From positions 6,775 to 70,774 of the forward strand of contig CAZBWM010000029.1 of the NCBI GenBank assembly GCA_964495375.1: DNA of 64,000 nucleotides. Reading direction: 5' to 3'. Below are positions 55,217-63,904 of the stretch, in pieces. A model generated the notes under the pieces. It saw nothing but the letters and a program-made list of their open reading frames with translations. It ran no database searches and was not told where the DNA came from. The DNA comes from JAIESQ01 sp964495375. Lineage in GTDB: Bacteria; Planctomycetota; Planctomycetia; Pirellulales; JAEUIK01. The stretch's first letter is position 1. Each line of letters starts with the position of its first letter. A program made the position numbers and the translations under genes.

Positions 55217-56368
55217 ATGACTTCTTTCGACTACGACCCTCGCACGCGGATCGTCTTCGGCGCCGGCCGCATCGGCGAGCTCGGCGCCTTGACGCGTGAA
55301 TTGGGCGCGCACCGCGTGCTGGTAGTGAGCGATGCCGGCCTCGTCGCCGCCGGCCACGCAGAGCACGGGCTGGCCAGCCTGCGCGATGCCGGCCTCGAAA
55401 CCGCCCTCTTCGACCGCGTGCACGAGAACCCCACCACGGCCGACGTCGATCTCGGCGTGGCCGTCGCGCGCGACTTCCGCCCCGACGTGCTTGTGGGCCT
55501 CGGCGGTGGCAGTTCGATGGACTGTGCCAAAGGGATCAACTTCATCCACTCGTGCGGCGGCCGCATGCACGACTACTGGGGAACCGGCAAAGCCACCGGG
55601 CCGCTGCTGCCGATGATCGCCGTGCCAACCACCGCCGGCACCGGCAGCGAGACGCAGTCGTTCGCGCTAATCTCCGACGCCGACACGCACGTCAAAATGG
55701 CTTGCGGCGACAAACGGGCCGCCTGCCGCGTCGCTCTGCTCGACCCCGAGCTCACCGTCACCCAACCGCCGCGCGTCACCGCGCTCACCGGCCTGGACGC
55801 GATGGCCCACGCCGTCGAGTCGTTCGTCACCACGCGCAAGAACCCGGTGTCGCTGGCCTTCAGTCGCGAGGCGTGGCGCTTCTTGGACGCCAATCTCGCC
55901 CGCGTGCTGCGCGACCCCGCCGATCTGACCGCTCGCGGCGGTATGCAGCTCGGGGCGTGCTTCGCCGGCCTGGCGATTGAGAACTCGATGCTGGGGGCGG
56001 CGCACGCCTTGGCCAATCCGCTCACAGCCCACTATGGCGTGCCGCATGGTCAGGCGGTTTCCATCATGCTCCCCCACGTGGTGCGCTATAACGGCGCGAC
56101 GTGCGAGCGGTTGTATCATGACCTGCTGGCGATTACGGTCGACGACGAAGGAACGCCGCCCCCCGAAGGAGGCGCGGGGGCCTTGGCCGAGTTTTACACC
56201 GGTCTAATGCGGTTGGCCGAACTGCCGACGACGCTCGCCGCTCTGGCCGTCGATCGTTCATCGCTGCCGAGCTTGGCGGCCGAAGCGTCCAAGCAGTGGA
56301 CCGCGCAGTTCAATCCCCGCCCGGTCGGCCCGGCCGAGCTGCAATCGCTTTACGAAGCGGCGTTTTGA
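55217..56368 (+). CDS. Iron-containing alcohol dehydrogenase
   Basis: 383 residues, normal for the family, 3 bases after the aldehyde dehydrogenase stop. NAD-binding LVGLGGGSSMDCAKGINFIH, then the TTAGTGSETQSFALI motif. The metal site includes HAVESF, MLGAAHALANPLTAHYGVPH and HGQAVSIMLPHVVRYN, with the conserved His and Asp ligands. Interconverts an aldehyde and an alcohol with NAD(P)H. Last enzyme of the proposed acid to aldehyde to alcohol route. Confidence 0.93.
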   Translation: MTSFDYDPRTRIVFGAGRIGELGALTRELGAHRVLVVSDAGLVAAGHAEHGLASLRDAGLETALFDRVHENPTTADVDLGVAVARDFRPDVLVGLGGGSSMDCAKGINFIHSCGGRMHDYWGTGKATGPLLPMIAVPTTAGTGSETQSFALISDADTHVKMACGDKRAACRVALLDPELTVTQPPRVTALTGLDAMAHAVESFVTTRKNPVSLAFSREAWRFLDANLARVLRDPADLTARGGMQLGACFAGLAIENSMLGAAHALANPLTAHYGVPHGQAVSIMLPHVVRYNGATCERLYHDLLAITVDDEGTPPPEGGAGALAEFYTGLMRLAELPTTLAALAVDRSSLPSLAAEASKQWTAQFNPRPVGPAELQSLYEAAF

Positions 56369-56379
56369 AAGGTGCGAAC

Positions 56380-57717
56380 ATGGCTCGCGATCGCTTGCGG
56401 CACTGCACGTCGGCATATGCCCCTCGCTTTGCCTCGTGGGACATTCATCCTTTCTTGGTGATGGTTCTGTTGCTGACCACAGCCGGCTGTGGGGGCGATA
56501 CGTCCGGCAATTCGACATCGCCCGCCGCGACCGGTTCGAGCGGGGAGGTCGCAACCTCGCGACCTGAGACCGCTGCTGCGCAGCCGCAGGCCGAACCAGC
56601 CACCACTCCGCCCAACTCGCAACCTGCCGCTCCTCACTCGGCCACGGCCGACAGTTGGCCCCTGTTTCGCGGTTCGCCCAGTGCCACCGGCGTGGCCGCG
56701 TCGAGCTTGCCCGACAATCTCGAAGTGCTCTGGCAGATTTCCACGCCCGACGGCTCGATTGAATCGACCGCCACGATCGTCGACGGCGTCGCCTACGTCG
56801 GCAACCTCAACGGTTATCTCTACGCCCTCAACCTGGCCGACGGCACCGAGAAGTGGAAGTACCAGACCGAGCCGGGCTTTTATGCTTCGGCGGCCGTGCG
56901 TGATAGGCGCGTCTACATCGGCGATGCCGAGGGGCGCTTCTACTGCCTGGACGCGGCCACCGGTGAGCTGAAGTGGGGCTTCTCGTCGAAGGCCGAGATC
57001 GACTCGAGCGCCAATTTCTGGCGCGACTGCGTCATCTTCGGCTCGCAAGACGCCACGCTTTATTGCTTGAACGCCGCCACGGGCGAAAAAGTCTGGGATT
57101 ACACCATTGCCGATCAGATCCGCTGCTTCCCCACCATTGCCGACGACCGCGCCTTCATCGCCGGCTGCGACAGCAAGCTCCACGTCGTCGACCTGACCAC
57201 CGGGCAAGGGAGCGCCAATCTCGATATCGAAGCCCCCACGGGCAACGCGCCGGCCCTGTTGCTCGAGGCGGATGCCAGCGCGCTATCGGCCGACATGCTC
57301 TACTTCGGCACCGAAGGAGAAACCTTCTTCGGTATCAATTGGCGCAAGTCGGAGATCGTCTGGCGCTATCGCAATCCCCAGCGCGCGTTCCCCTATCGTT
57401 CGAGCGCCGCGGTGACACCGGGGTTCGTCGTCGTCGGCGGTCGCGACAAACTGATCAAGGCGCTCGACCCCGCGACCGGAGAACCGCTCTGGACCTTCGC
57501 CACCAAGTCGCGCGTGGATTCATCGCCGGTGATCGTCGGTCAGCGCGTCTTTGTCGGCGGCGCCGATGGCCGGTTGTATGCCTTTGACCTGCAGACCGGC
57601 GAAAAGATCTGGGAATACGAAGCGGGGGGCGGTTTCAATGCCTCGCCTGCCGTGGCCGCCGGCCGCCTGGTCATCGGTAACGAAGACGGCGAGATCTTCT
57701 GCTTCGGCAGTAAGTGA
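56380..57717 (+). CDS. PQQ-like beta-propeller lipoprotein
   Basis: 445 residues from ATG 56380 (GAAAGGTG upstream), 12 bases after the alcohol dehydrogenase stop, so probably the same operon. A lipoprotein signal ends at LLTTAGCGGD. A Ser/Thr/Pro spacer precedes the propeller, whose blades repeat in the style GYLYALNLADGTEKWKY, GRFYCLDAATGELKWGF, ATLYCLNAATGEKVWDY and GRLYAFDLQTGEKIWEY. About seven or eight blades are present. Such proteins either bind PQQ or act as BamB-like scaffolds. No methanol-dehydrogenase Cys pair or Asp cluster is obvious, so an enzymatic role is doubtful. Confidence 0.88.
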   Translation: MARDRLRHCTSAYAPRFASWDIHPFLVMVLLLTTAGCGGDTSGNSTSPAATGSSGEVATSRPETAAAQPQAEPATTPPNSQPAAPHSATADSWPLFRGSPSATGVAASSLPDNLEVLWQISTPDGSIESTATIVDGVAYVGNLNGYLYALNLADGTEKWKYQTEPGFYASAAVRDRRVYIGDAEGRFYCLDAATGELKWGFSSKAEIDSSANFWRDCVIFGSQDATLYCLNAATGEKVWDYTIADQIRCFPTIADDRAFIAGCDSKLHVVDLTTGQGSANLDIEAPTGNAPALLLEADASALSADMLYFGTEGETFFGINWRKSEIVWRYRNPQRAFPYRSSAAVTPGFVVVGGRDKLIKALDPATGEPLWTFATKSRVDSSPVIVGQRVFVGGADGRLYAFDLQTGEKIWEYEAGGGFNASPAVAAGRLVIGNEDGEIFCFGSK

Positions 57718-57771
57718 CCGGTGATTTTCGGTGACCGGTTTGAAGGCATCCACACCTTCAACTCCATCACA

Positions 57772-58890
57772 TCACTCCGGCGCCAACCCGCTTTGCGTGA
57801 CTTCACGCGGCTTTAGGTGGACATCGATAAAAGAGTAGATGAGCTCGCGAGCCTCTTGCTGGGCCGAGTGTCCACGGCCGTGAACGAAGAAGGCGAACTC
57901 GTCCGGTTTTTTTAACAGCTCGTACAGGTCGGCAATCTTCAACAACATCAGGACGCGCTGCCGTTGTGTGAGCGGCTGGCCGTCGTTGAGAGCGGATACA
58001 TCCAGATACGCGCGCGGCGCAATCAATGCGATGATCTCATGAAAATCGATGGGCGGCAGCTCGCCGCGCAGGAGCGCCGGCCGCAGGGGCTTCAAGTAGA
58101 TGTACCAGCGATCTCGAGCCCACTGCTCCACCTCGGCATTGTGGCGAAAGAACGGCGCGCTGCAATTGCAGACGGCGGCCTTGACCCGCTCGTCATACGC
58201 AGCCAAGAAAATCGCCCCTTGACCGCCGAGCGAATGCCCCATCGCGCCGATGCGGTCGCGGTCAACTTCATCGCGCGTTTCCAGGACGTCGATGGCAATC
58301 GAATGCTCGTACGTGAACTTGCCGACCGCCGTCCATTCTGGATGCTTCTCATAGAACCGGCCTGTTTCATACGGCCCTTCCGGCGGCGTCCGCTTGCCAG
58401 AAACAAAATGCTCTGGCGCAATGACCACGAAGCCACGCCGACAAAGATGATCCAGAAATGCCTTATCGGATTCGCCGTCCAGGCCCGCCGATTGCCGCAT
58501 CCCTTGCGGATACGTGCCGTGCAGAACTACGACCGCGGGAGCCTTACCGTCGGGGTTCAGCGGAATGCCCAGGTACGCGTTCGCCCGTTCATCAGCCTCG
58601 ACGTTGTAACTGATCCAAAGTCGCCGATATCGACCGTCGACAACCTCTTCCTCCTCAACTCGCACGTCGAGGGCCGGTTTGGTCGGCTTGTGCTGGTCCC
58701 GAATCAGATCGAGATAGCGCTGCCGCAACACGCCCCGGCGCTTGCCCCAATCCTCCCGCGTGTGAATGTCGGCCAGCAGATCATCCCAACTCGACTGGAT
58801 CACCGGGGGGTCAGAACGCTTCCGAACTGGCGAATCATCGGCCGAGACACTGACCATCGCGATAGTGATGACAAGAAAGGCGAACATCAA
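57772..58890 (-). CDS. Exported alpha/beta hydrolase (dienelactone hydrolase / acetyl xylan esterase-like)
   Basis: 372 residues with a signal peptide (MMFAFLVITIAMVSVSA). AVVVLHGTYPQGMRQSAG forms the oxyanion region, GAMGHSLGGQGAIFLAAYD has the nucleophile Ser, and FFVHGRGHSAQQEARELIYS supplies the His. The catalytic acid is likely in the segment YLDVSALNDGQPL. Family members de-esterify sugars or hydrolyse lactones. Convergent with the propeller gene, 54 bases apart. Confidence 0.87.
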   Translation of the reverse strand: MMFAFLVITIAMVSVSADDSPVRKRSDPPVIQSSWDDLLADIHTREDWGKRRGVLRQRYLDLIRDQHKPTKPALDVRVEEEEVVDGRYRRLWISYNVEADERANAYLGIPLNPDGKAPAVVVLHGTYPQGMRQSAGLDGESDKAFLDHLCRRGFVVIAPEHFVSGKRTPPEGPYETGRFYEKHPEWTAVGKFTYEHSIAIDVLETRDEVDRDRIGAMGHSLGGQGAIFLAAYDERVKAAVCNCSAPFFRHNAEVEQWARDRWYIYLKPLRPALLRGELPPIDFHEIIALIAPRAYLDVSALNDGQPLTQRQRVLMLLKIADLYELLKKPDEFAFFVHGRGHSAQQEARELIYSFIDVHLKPREVTQSGLAPE

Positions 58891-58974
58891 GGTAGCATAT
58901 CATCGCCGACTGCGCGAGTAAAAGAACCTTCGTCGCCGCGTCCGGTTCGTCTTGCGAAGGGGCGATAGCTCGTC

Positions 58975-59347
58975 ATCGCGCGGCATTGCCAGCGGCGTCG
59001 TAACCGTAGGTGCTCAAGGACTTGTCCAGCCGCCCGGCCGCGTCGTAGTGATAGTCGTACTCGGCGGACGCGAGCACGCTGCCAGACGCGAGCCGATCGT
59101 CGGTGTTCAGCAGCAGGCCCGAGCGGTCGTAATCCCACGACAGCGTGCGGGTGACCGCCGCGGAACTGTTGAGCCAATTCTCGGCGGTGAGGCGGTTGAG
59201 ATTGTCGTAATCGAAGGTGCGCGTCTGCCCTAACCGATCGGTCTGGCTGGTGAGGTTGCCGGCCGCGTCGTAACCGTAGGTGCGATCGTGCTGATTAGGA
59301 TCGGTCTCGCGCGTGACGCGGCCGAGATTGTCGTATTCCCAGCGGAG
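58975..59347 (-). pseudogene. Rhs YD-repeat remnant
   Basis: Minus-strand frame of about 123 codons with classic YD repeats: WEYDNLGRVTRETDPNQHD, YGYDAAGNLTSQTDRLGQ, FDYDNLNRLTAENW, YDYHYDAAGRL. It ends in a stop at 58975-58977 and is closed at its 5' side by a TGA just upstream of 59347, with no start codon in place. It has neither an Rhs core end nor a toxin domain. Likely a leftover from recombination inside the rhs locus. Confidence 0.85.
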
Positions 59348-59371
59348 TCAGACTATCGCCGTGGCAATCTA

Positions 59372-59668
59372 CTATTCTTGAAGACCGCCAACCGGATCGT
59401 CAGTTGGTGAACTCCATTCTGCGTCGAAGCCATCTCTCAACCTGCGTAGTGCCTCCTCATAGTTCGAGCCTTTCGACTGCTCGAATGCTCTCGCAATGTG
59501 CTTCGCTAAATCTACGAGCATAATCCCCCAACTGGCTGGGTCGTCCCAGACTCCCGTGGCGAGTGAGATATGTTGTCCACCATCGGCAATCCAGACACGT
59601 AGCAGCTCCATTGCTTCGGGATCAACCAAGGCGGCTTGAGGAATTGGCAGTTGCTTTTGAGATACCAC
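59372..59668 (-). CDS. DUF5076-like small protein, candidate immunity to the GIY-YIG Rhs tip
   Basis: 98 residues from GTG 59668, which has GGAGG 6 bases upstream. ATG 59692 is in frame but lacks a ribosome site. The sequence (QLPIPQAALVDPEAMELLRV, WIADGGQHISLATGVWDDPA, WGIMLVDLAKHIARAFEQ) fits the DUF5076 pattern, whose known members have no clear function. It lies directly after the toxin tip at 59700-60996, the standard place for a cognate immunity gene. The immunity role is inferred from position only. Confidence 0.7.
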   Translation of the reverse strand: MVSQKQLPIPQAALVDPEAMELLRVWIADGGQHISLATGVWDDPASWGIMLVDLAKHIARAFEQSKGSNYEEALRRLRDGFDAEWSSPTDDPVGGLQE

Positions 59669-59699
59669 GGGTTGCCTCCGTTGAGAAGTCACGACGGTT

Positions 59700-60996
59700 C
59701 TATTCGGTAGGTTCGGGCAAACCTAATTCAGGTCGCCGATTCGGGCCGATTGGATCGCGTTTGTTCGAAACGGCATCCGAGCTTTTTGCCCTTTGGCCTC
59801 CAGTTAGCTCTTGAATGCGCTTATGTTCCGCGATTTCACGATCCGTCGTTCCGCCTTCTACAGGCTTAGTGGTTTCGGTGCCTCTCTTTAAACGCCCTTC
59901 TGCTTCATGGCGGTCGAGTCGCTTGGGCATGTTCCTTGATTGCCCCACGTAGGGCTTGTCATCTGCTTTTTGATCCGGGAATTCGTATATGCCCTTCTTC
60001 GGTGCACTACCCTTCTTCGCTCCCGGGCAGGGACCTAAACCCACTCCACGGCCGGGCATGCCACGCATTAAATCGGCCACTTGCTTCGCGCGTTCACCCG
60101 CCTCGCGTAGCACTTCCCCGCGATGATATGCCGAACTATCGGGGTTGTCAGCTAAGTCTGGGCGGCCGGCAAATCCGGCTGCCAAGTCCCTTGCGGGGTA
60201 CTTTGAATGGTACTTTCCTTCTCTGACATTCGTGAGGTACTGCTGGATCGCGGCATCCTGGTCCTCATCGCTCATTTCGGCAAGGCCGTTTTCGCTCAGC
60301 CGCGCCGCTTGTTGCAACTCTGGCAACAACACCTCTTTACCACCCCATTTGTCCGAAACTCGAACTGTCCGCAGGTGTCCGCCACGATTTACTCCACCCG
60401 GATCCAATTCACCCCTGATCTCGTCCGTTAGCGATTCGCCGCAAGAATTGGCTTCGATCCGCCCGATAACCACCTTTCGGACAGGCTCAACGACGTTGCC
60501 AACCATGCCATCCCAAACCTTTTGGCCGAGGCTACGATTGTCCGGTCGTTCAATGACCCAGACAACGTTTTCACCCTCAATGCGTACTGTATCTCTCCCA
60601 CTTGGGTCGCTCGCGTTCGTTGGGCTGTTGCCGACGTAGCGGCCGAGGTTCATATCTCCGGCGGCGAAGCCGAGTTCGTCCGGTTGTAAGAAGCGGTTCA
60701 GGGTCGGGCTGTACCAGCGGCCGCGGCCCTGGCCGTTGCTGAACCAGATGTTGCCCGTGATCGGGTCGTATTCCTGGCAGGTGTATAGCCAGCGCGTCGG
60801 CAGCGCGATCGTTTGCCCGGCCGCGTTGGTGACGCTTTGGATCACGCCGAAGGCGTTGTACTCCACTCGGGCGATCAAGGTCCCCGAGCGATCGAGCACG
60901 TCGCGAACCGTGCCGAGCTTGTCCTGCAATAGCCACAGATAACGGTCGCTGTCGGCCAGGGCCTTGCCGGCGACATCTTCGTGGGCGAATGGAATT
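59700..60996 (-). CDS. Displaced Rhs C-terminal tip with GIY-YIG-like nuclease toxin
   Basis: The frame joins an Rhs core end to a variable toxin. Core: FAHEDV near the start, DRYLWLLQDKLGTVRDVLDR, CQEYDPITGNIWFSNGQGRG, FLQPDELGFAAGDMNLGRYV and NSPTNASDPSGRD, the typical cut-off point. The toxin includes GIYEFPDQ, then KPYVGQSRNMPKRLDRH, then REIAEHKRIQEL and SNKRDPIGPNRR. GIY...YVG plus downstream Arg, Glu and Asn fit a GIY-YIG nuclease. No conventional start codon precedes the core homology, and an in-frame stop lies near 61041, so it is a recombination-derived orphan tip, possibly silent until joined to a full rhs gene. A TTG at 60929 is the only internal start of note. Confidence 0.85.
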
Positions 60997-61114
60997 GCCG
61001 CAGCACGTCGATCGAATCGACAACTGCTACTCCGTAGTCAGCCGCCGAGATCTATGAAGTTCTCTACAAACAGTTCCTGCTGCGGGGATTACGACCCGGA
61101 TTCAAGCTTTTGTG

Positions 61115-61819
61115 TTATCGAGCATAGTGCCGAGCAAGATAGAATTCAGGAAGCCAAATACGGCTTAAGAACGCATCGCGGTCAAGATCAAAATCAGTCC
61201 AGGAAGCTGCAGCTACCTTTTGCATAGCCTTCGTGAACGCGACTCTATCTCCAGCGTTAAACTCAATAACACCAATGTAGAAGTCTGCTGAAAGGTTTCG
61301 AATGCTGGTTTCGTCTGGATGGTCGTTTATGCAACTGGCTCGTAGGCTGTCTTCGTCGATCCTTCCAATCGCGAAGTCGGCCAATGCACCGGGCCACTTC
61401 TTCGCTGGTGATATCCGAAGCCGTTTAGAAAGCAACGTTTCCATTTCGTCGGTGAGATTTTTGTCTGCGCACATACCGCCAGCGAACACGAGCAGAAGTG
61501 GAACCTCAACGTTCAACCCAGCGGCAGAATAGTCACAATCCAGGCCGTCGCGCCACACTCTGATCGCATCGTCTGGTTGCTCGAGGCACCACTTGGTGGC
61601 TCCTGCCAAGGCATAGGTTACCGAAGCGTGATGAGGGTACCGCGTGTTGAACGATAGAAAGTGATCACTTGCTTCGCTATACTTTCCAAGCCATGACAGA
61701 GCGATCCCAAATTCAATCGCATGCGAAGTACTCGGCTCCGCCGCGTAACGTTGGTACATTTGCAACAGTCCTGCATCAGTCTCGCCGCAACGCATCAACT
61801 GCCAAGCGTCTTGGTGCAT
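61115..61819 (-). CDS. TPR-like protein, candidate immunity to the REase Rhs tip
   Basis: 234 residues from ATG 61819, 18 bases after the preceding toxin-tip stop. Helix-turn-helix pairs (HAIEFGIALSWLGKYSEASD, SVTYALAGATKWCLEQPDDA) resemble tetratricopeptide repeats. The C-terminal part has GDRVAFTKAMQKVAAASWTD and DRDAFLSRIWLPEFYLARHY. I do not recognise a named immunity family. Assignment as immunity is from its position after a polymorphic toxin domain. Confidence 0.75.
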   Translation of the reverse strand: MHQDAWQLMRCGETDAGLLQMYQRYAAEPSTSHAIEFGIALSWLGKYSEASDHFLSFNTRYPHHASVTYALAGATKWCLEQPDDAIRVWRDGLDCDYSAAGLNVEVPLLLVFAGGMCADKNLTDEMETLLSKRLRISPAKKWPGALADFAIGRIDEDSLRASCINDHPDETSIRNLSADFYIGVIEFNAGDRVAFTKAMQKVAAASWTDFDLDRDAFLSRIWLPEFYLARHYAR

Positions 61820-61837
61820 GTCACATGTCCAATATTG

Positions 61838-63295
61838 TCAGTAATTGAGTCCAGATGACCCGATAATCCCGTGTCTATTATAGAACCAAAGCTGCGTCTG
61901 TCCTGGCGGTAGGTTCCATGCGTCGAGTTGCTTCATGAACGTGTCGAAGCCGTGTTGAGTAAAGGGCTTCAATTCCCCATACGTAAATCCAGGATGTCGT
62001 GATGAAGGGCCTATGAATTCTGCATCCACCCCGTTCTGCCCAGGCCTTGTTCGCATTATCCAGTCTGATGGCTTTGTCCCTGTCTGCTTGGCAAGTGCAC
62101 TCCCGAATTCGTCGTGAATGTCGTTGCCTACGGCTGGGTTCGAGAATCCAGCAGGGCCCTTCGTTGGCGGACAAACCGCTGTGGTTCCGCTCGGGGCACA
62201 TTCTGACACTTTCGGAGGCTGTGGTGCAGTCTTTGGCGGCTTGAAATACTTGATCACGGGGCCCGCAAGCTTCTTCGCTCCACGCAACAAACCGCCTGTT
62301 CCTGCCGATACTGCCCCTTCGATCGCTGCATCGGTTACCACCTCGCCTGGCGAGACCGTTCTGGTGTCGATCCCTTGGCGAACAACGCTGCCGGTCGCCC
62401 CGCCAACCGCGCCGCTGAGCGCGAGAACGCCAACCGTTACTGCGAACGTGGGATCGCCTGTCGCTGCGCCCAAGATCCCGCCCGCAATGGCGCCGGCAGC
62501 CGCACCTGAAGCTACTGTTCCCCAAAACTCTCCGGAGGTTTTCGCCGTAAAGGCCCCGACCACCGCGGCACTGGCGCCGCCGACGAGTGCGCCTGCGCCA
62601 GCGGCTAGCCAGGACCAAGCTTGTCCACTCGGATCCGTTGCGTTCGTCGGACTGTTGTGCACATAGATCACCAAGTTCAGGCCATCGATAAATCCGCCTG
62701 GGTCCGGCTGGATAAATCGCATCATGCCAGGGCTCATCACCCGGCCTTGGCGCGAGCCATCGCTAAACCAGTACTGCCCGGTGTTGGAATCGAACTCCTG
62801 CCCGGTGAACGTGAACCTGGTGGGCAGCGCTGTAGGTGAGCCGCTGGCGTCGGTGACCGACTCGATTTCGCCGAAACTGGTGTAGTCGATGTGCGCGGCG
62901 ACCGTGCCGTCGCGGTTCAAGACTTCGCGCACGGTGTTCAGTCGATCCTGAAGCAACCACGCGTAACGGTCCGTGTCGCTCAGGCCCTGCGTGACATCTT
63001 CCTGGGCGAACAACTGATCGACGGCCTGGCCCCACAGGTAGCGCTTGCTGACCGTCGCCGCATTTCCGCCGGGCCCATCGCTATCGACGAAGTCGAGAAT
63101 CACGTCGCCGCGAGACTTGGCCCCCTCATCGTAGACGTAGGTCTCCACGACGGGCGTGCCGGCGACCGCTACGCCGGAGCCGTTCGTGGTGTAGTCGGTG
63201 ACTTTGCTCGACACGCGGCGATCGAACGTGTCGTAGACGTACTCGACCGTCTTGTCGATCTGCCCGCCCGTTTCGTAGTTGGTGACCTTGGTCAA
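61838..63295 (-). CDS. Displaced Rhs C-terminal tip with PD-(D/E)XK-like nuclease toxin
   Basis: 485 codons, starting at a TTG just after the stop of the upstream immunity gene. The Rhs core runs VEYVYDTFDRRVSSKVTDYT to RYLWGQAVDQLFAQED, LLQDRLNTVREVLNR, FTGQEFDSNTGQYWFSDGSR and NSPTNATDPSGQAW. A Gly/Ala-rich membrane-like segment (VGGASAAVVGAFTAKTSGEF and following) comes next. The C-terminal 110 residues contain GNDIHDEFGSALAKQTG, then GQNGVDAEFIGPSS and TYGELKPFTQHGFDTFMKQL. The D...ELK arrangement suggests a restriction-endonuclease fold. Same orphan-tip character as the neighbour. Confidence 0.85.
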   Translation of the reverse strand: MTKVTNYETGGQIDKTVEYVYDTFDRRVSSKVTDYTTNGSGVAVAGTPVVETYVYDEGAKSRGDVILDFVDSDGPGGNAATVSKRYLWGQAVDQLFAQEDVTQGLSDTDRYAWLLQDRLNTVREVLNRDGTVAAHIDYTSFGEIESVTDASGSPTALPTRFTFTGQEFDSNTGQYWFSDGSRQGRVMSPGMMRFIQPDPGGFIDGLNLVIYVHNSPTNATDPSGQAWSWLAAGAGALVGGASAAVVGAFTAKTSGEFWGTVASGAAAGAIAGGILGAATGDPTFAVTVGVLALSGAVGGATGSVVRQGIDTRTVSPGEVVTDAAIEGAVSAGTGGLLRGAKKLAGPVIKYFKPPKTAPQPPKVSECAPSGTTAVCPPTKGPAGFSNPAVGNDIHDEFGSALAKQTGTKPSDWIMRTRPGQNGVDAEFIGPSSRHPGFTYGELKPFTQHGFDTFMKQLDAWNLPPGQTQLWFYNRHGIIGSSGLNY

Positions 63296-63301
63296 CCGCT
63301 G

Positions 63302-63904
63302 TCAAGCGTTCGGCAACTCGCCGAGACCGTCCGGCGGAGGATCAATTACCGGCAATCGCAGAATTCTTAGCGTGTGCCATTTGCCGATATCAATGGTGTT
63401 GAACAGCTCCTCACGCACGATCAAACCAGCGCCACCAGCTACCTCGAAAATCGCAACGTCGTCGGGCGGTTGCGGATAGAGAAATAGACCGTCCAGCGAG
63501 AAGTACACATCACGTCCGCATTCATCGCAGCGCCTAACGCCAGCGTCGTCGGTGCCGCGAATGATCAGCCGCTTGCGCCCATGAATAGTGGCCCAGTCGG
63601 GAATGAGCTTCCCCTTCGGACCGTAGACTCGGCCTACGTACAGGTCGCGATCGACAAGCGCTTGCGGGAACTTCTGCAAAAAAGGCAGGTAGATCACCGT
63701 GACGGCGTCGCCGTATGCAAAGTTCAGCGGCTTATCACGTGGTTTGGATTCCAAGTGAGCATCAATCGATTTCACGTCGGGCTTGGGAGCGGCACAACCT
63801 GTACAGCGCCAGGTGCGATCGGCGATCTCACTTGCCTCCTTTGTCAGAAAGCACGGAGTCTTGGTCCGCGTAATCATGGCAACGTAGACCATATTGTTCG
63901 TCAT
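63302..63904 (-). CDS. Candidate immunity protein, double-CxxC type
   Basis: 200 residues from ATG 63904 (MTNNMVYVAMITRTKTP). An earlier start at 63979 is less likely. Two cysteine pairs, WRCTGCAAPKPD and RRCDECGRDVYF, separated by about 90 residues, plus PKGKLIPDWATIHG and PDDVAIFEVAGGAGLIVREE, resemble the double-CxxCG proteins that serve as immunity factors in Myxococcus SitA systems. The stop is directly followed by the next Rhs core tip. The cognate toxin would end at or beyond the right edge and is not resolved in the last 96 bases. Confidence 0.7.
   Translation of the reverse strand: MTNNMVYVAMITRTKTPCFLTKEASEIADRTWRCTGCAAPKPDVKSIDAHLESKPRDKPLNFAYGDAVTVIYLPFLQKFPQALVDRDLYVGRVYGPKGKLIPDWATIHGRKRLIIRGTDDAGVRRCDECGRDVYFSLDGLFLYPQPPDDVAIFEVAGGAGLIVREELFNTIDIGKWHTLRILRLPVIDPPPDGLGELPNA

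Noticed and set aside
53954..55570. 538-residue minus-strand ORF opposite the dehydrogenases
   Set aside because: Antisense to ALDH and alcohol dehydrogenase genes with full motifs. No recognisable domain.
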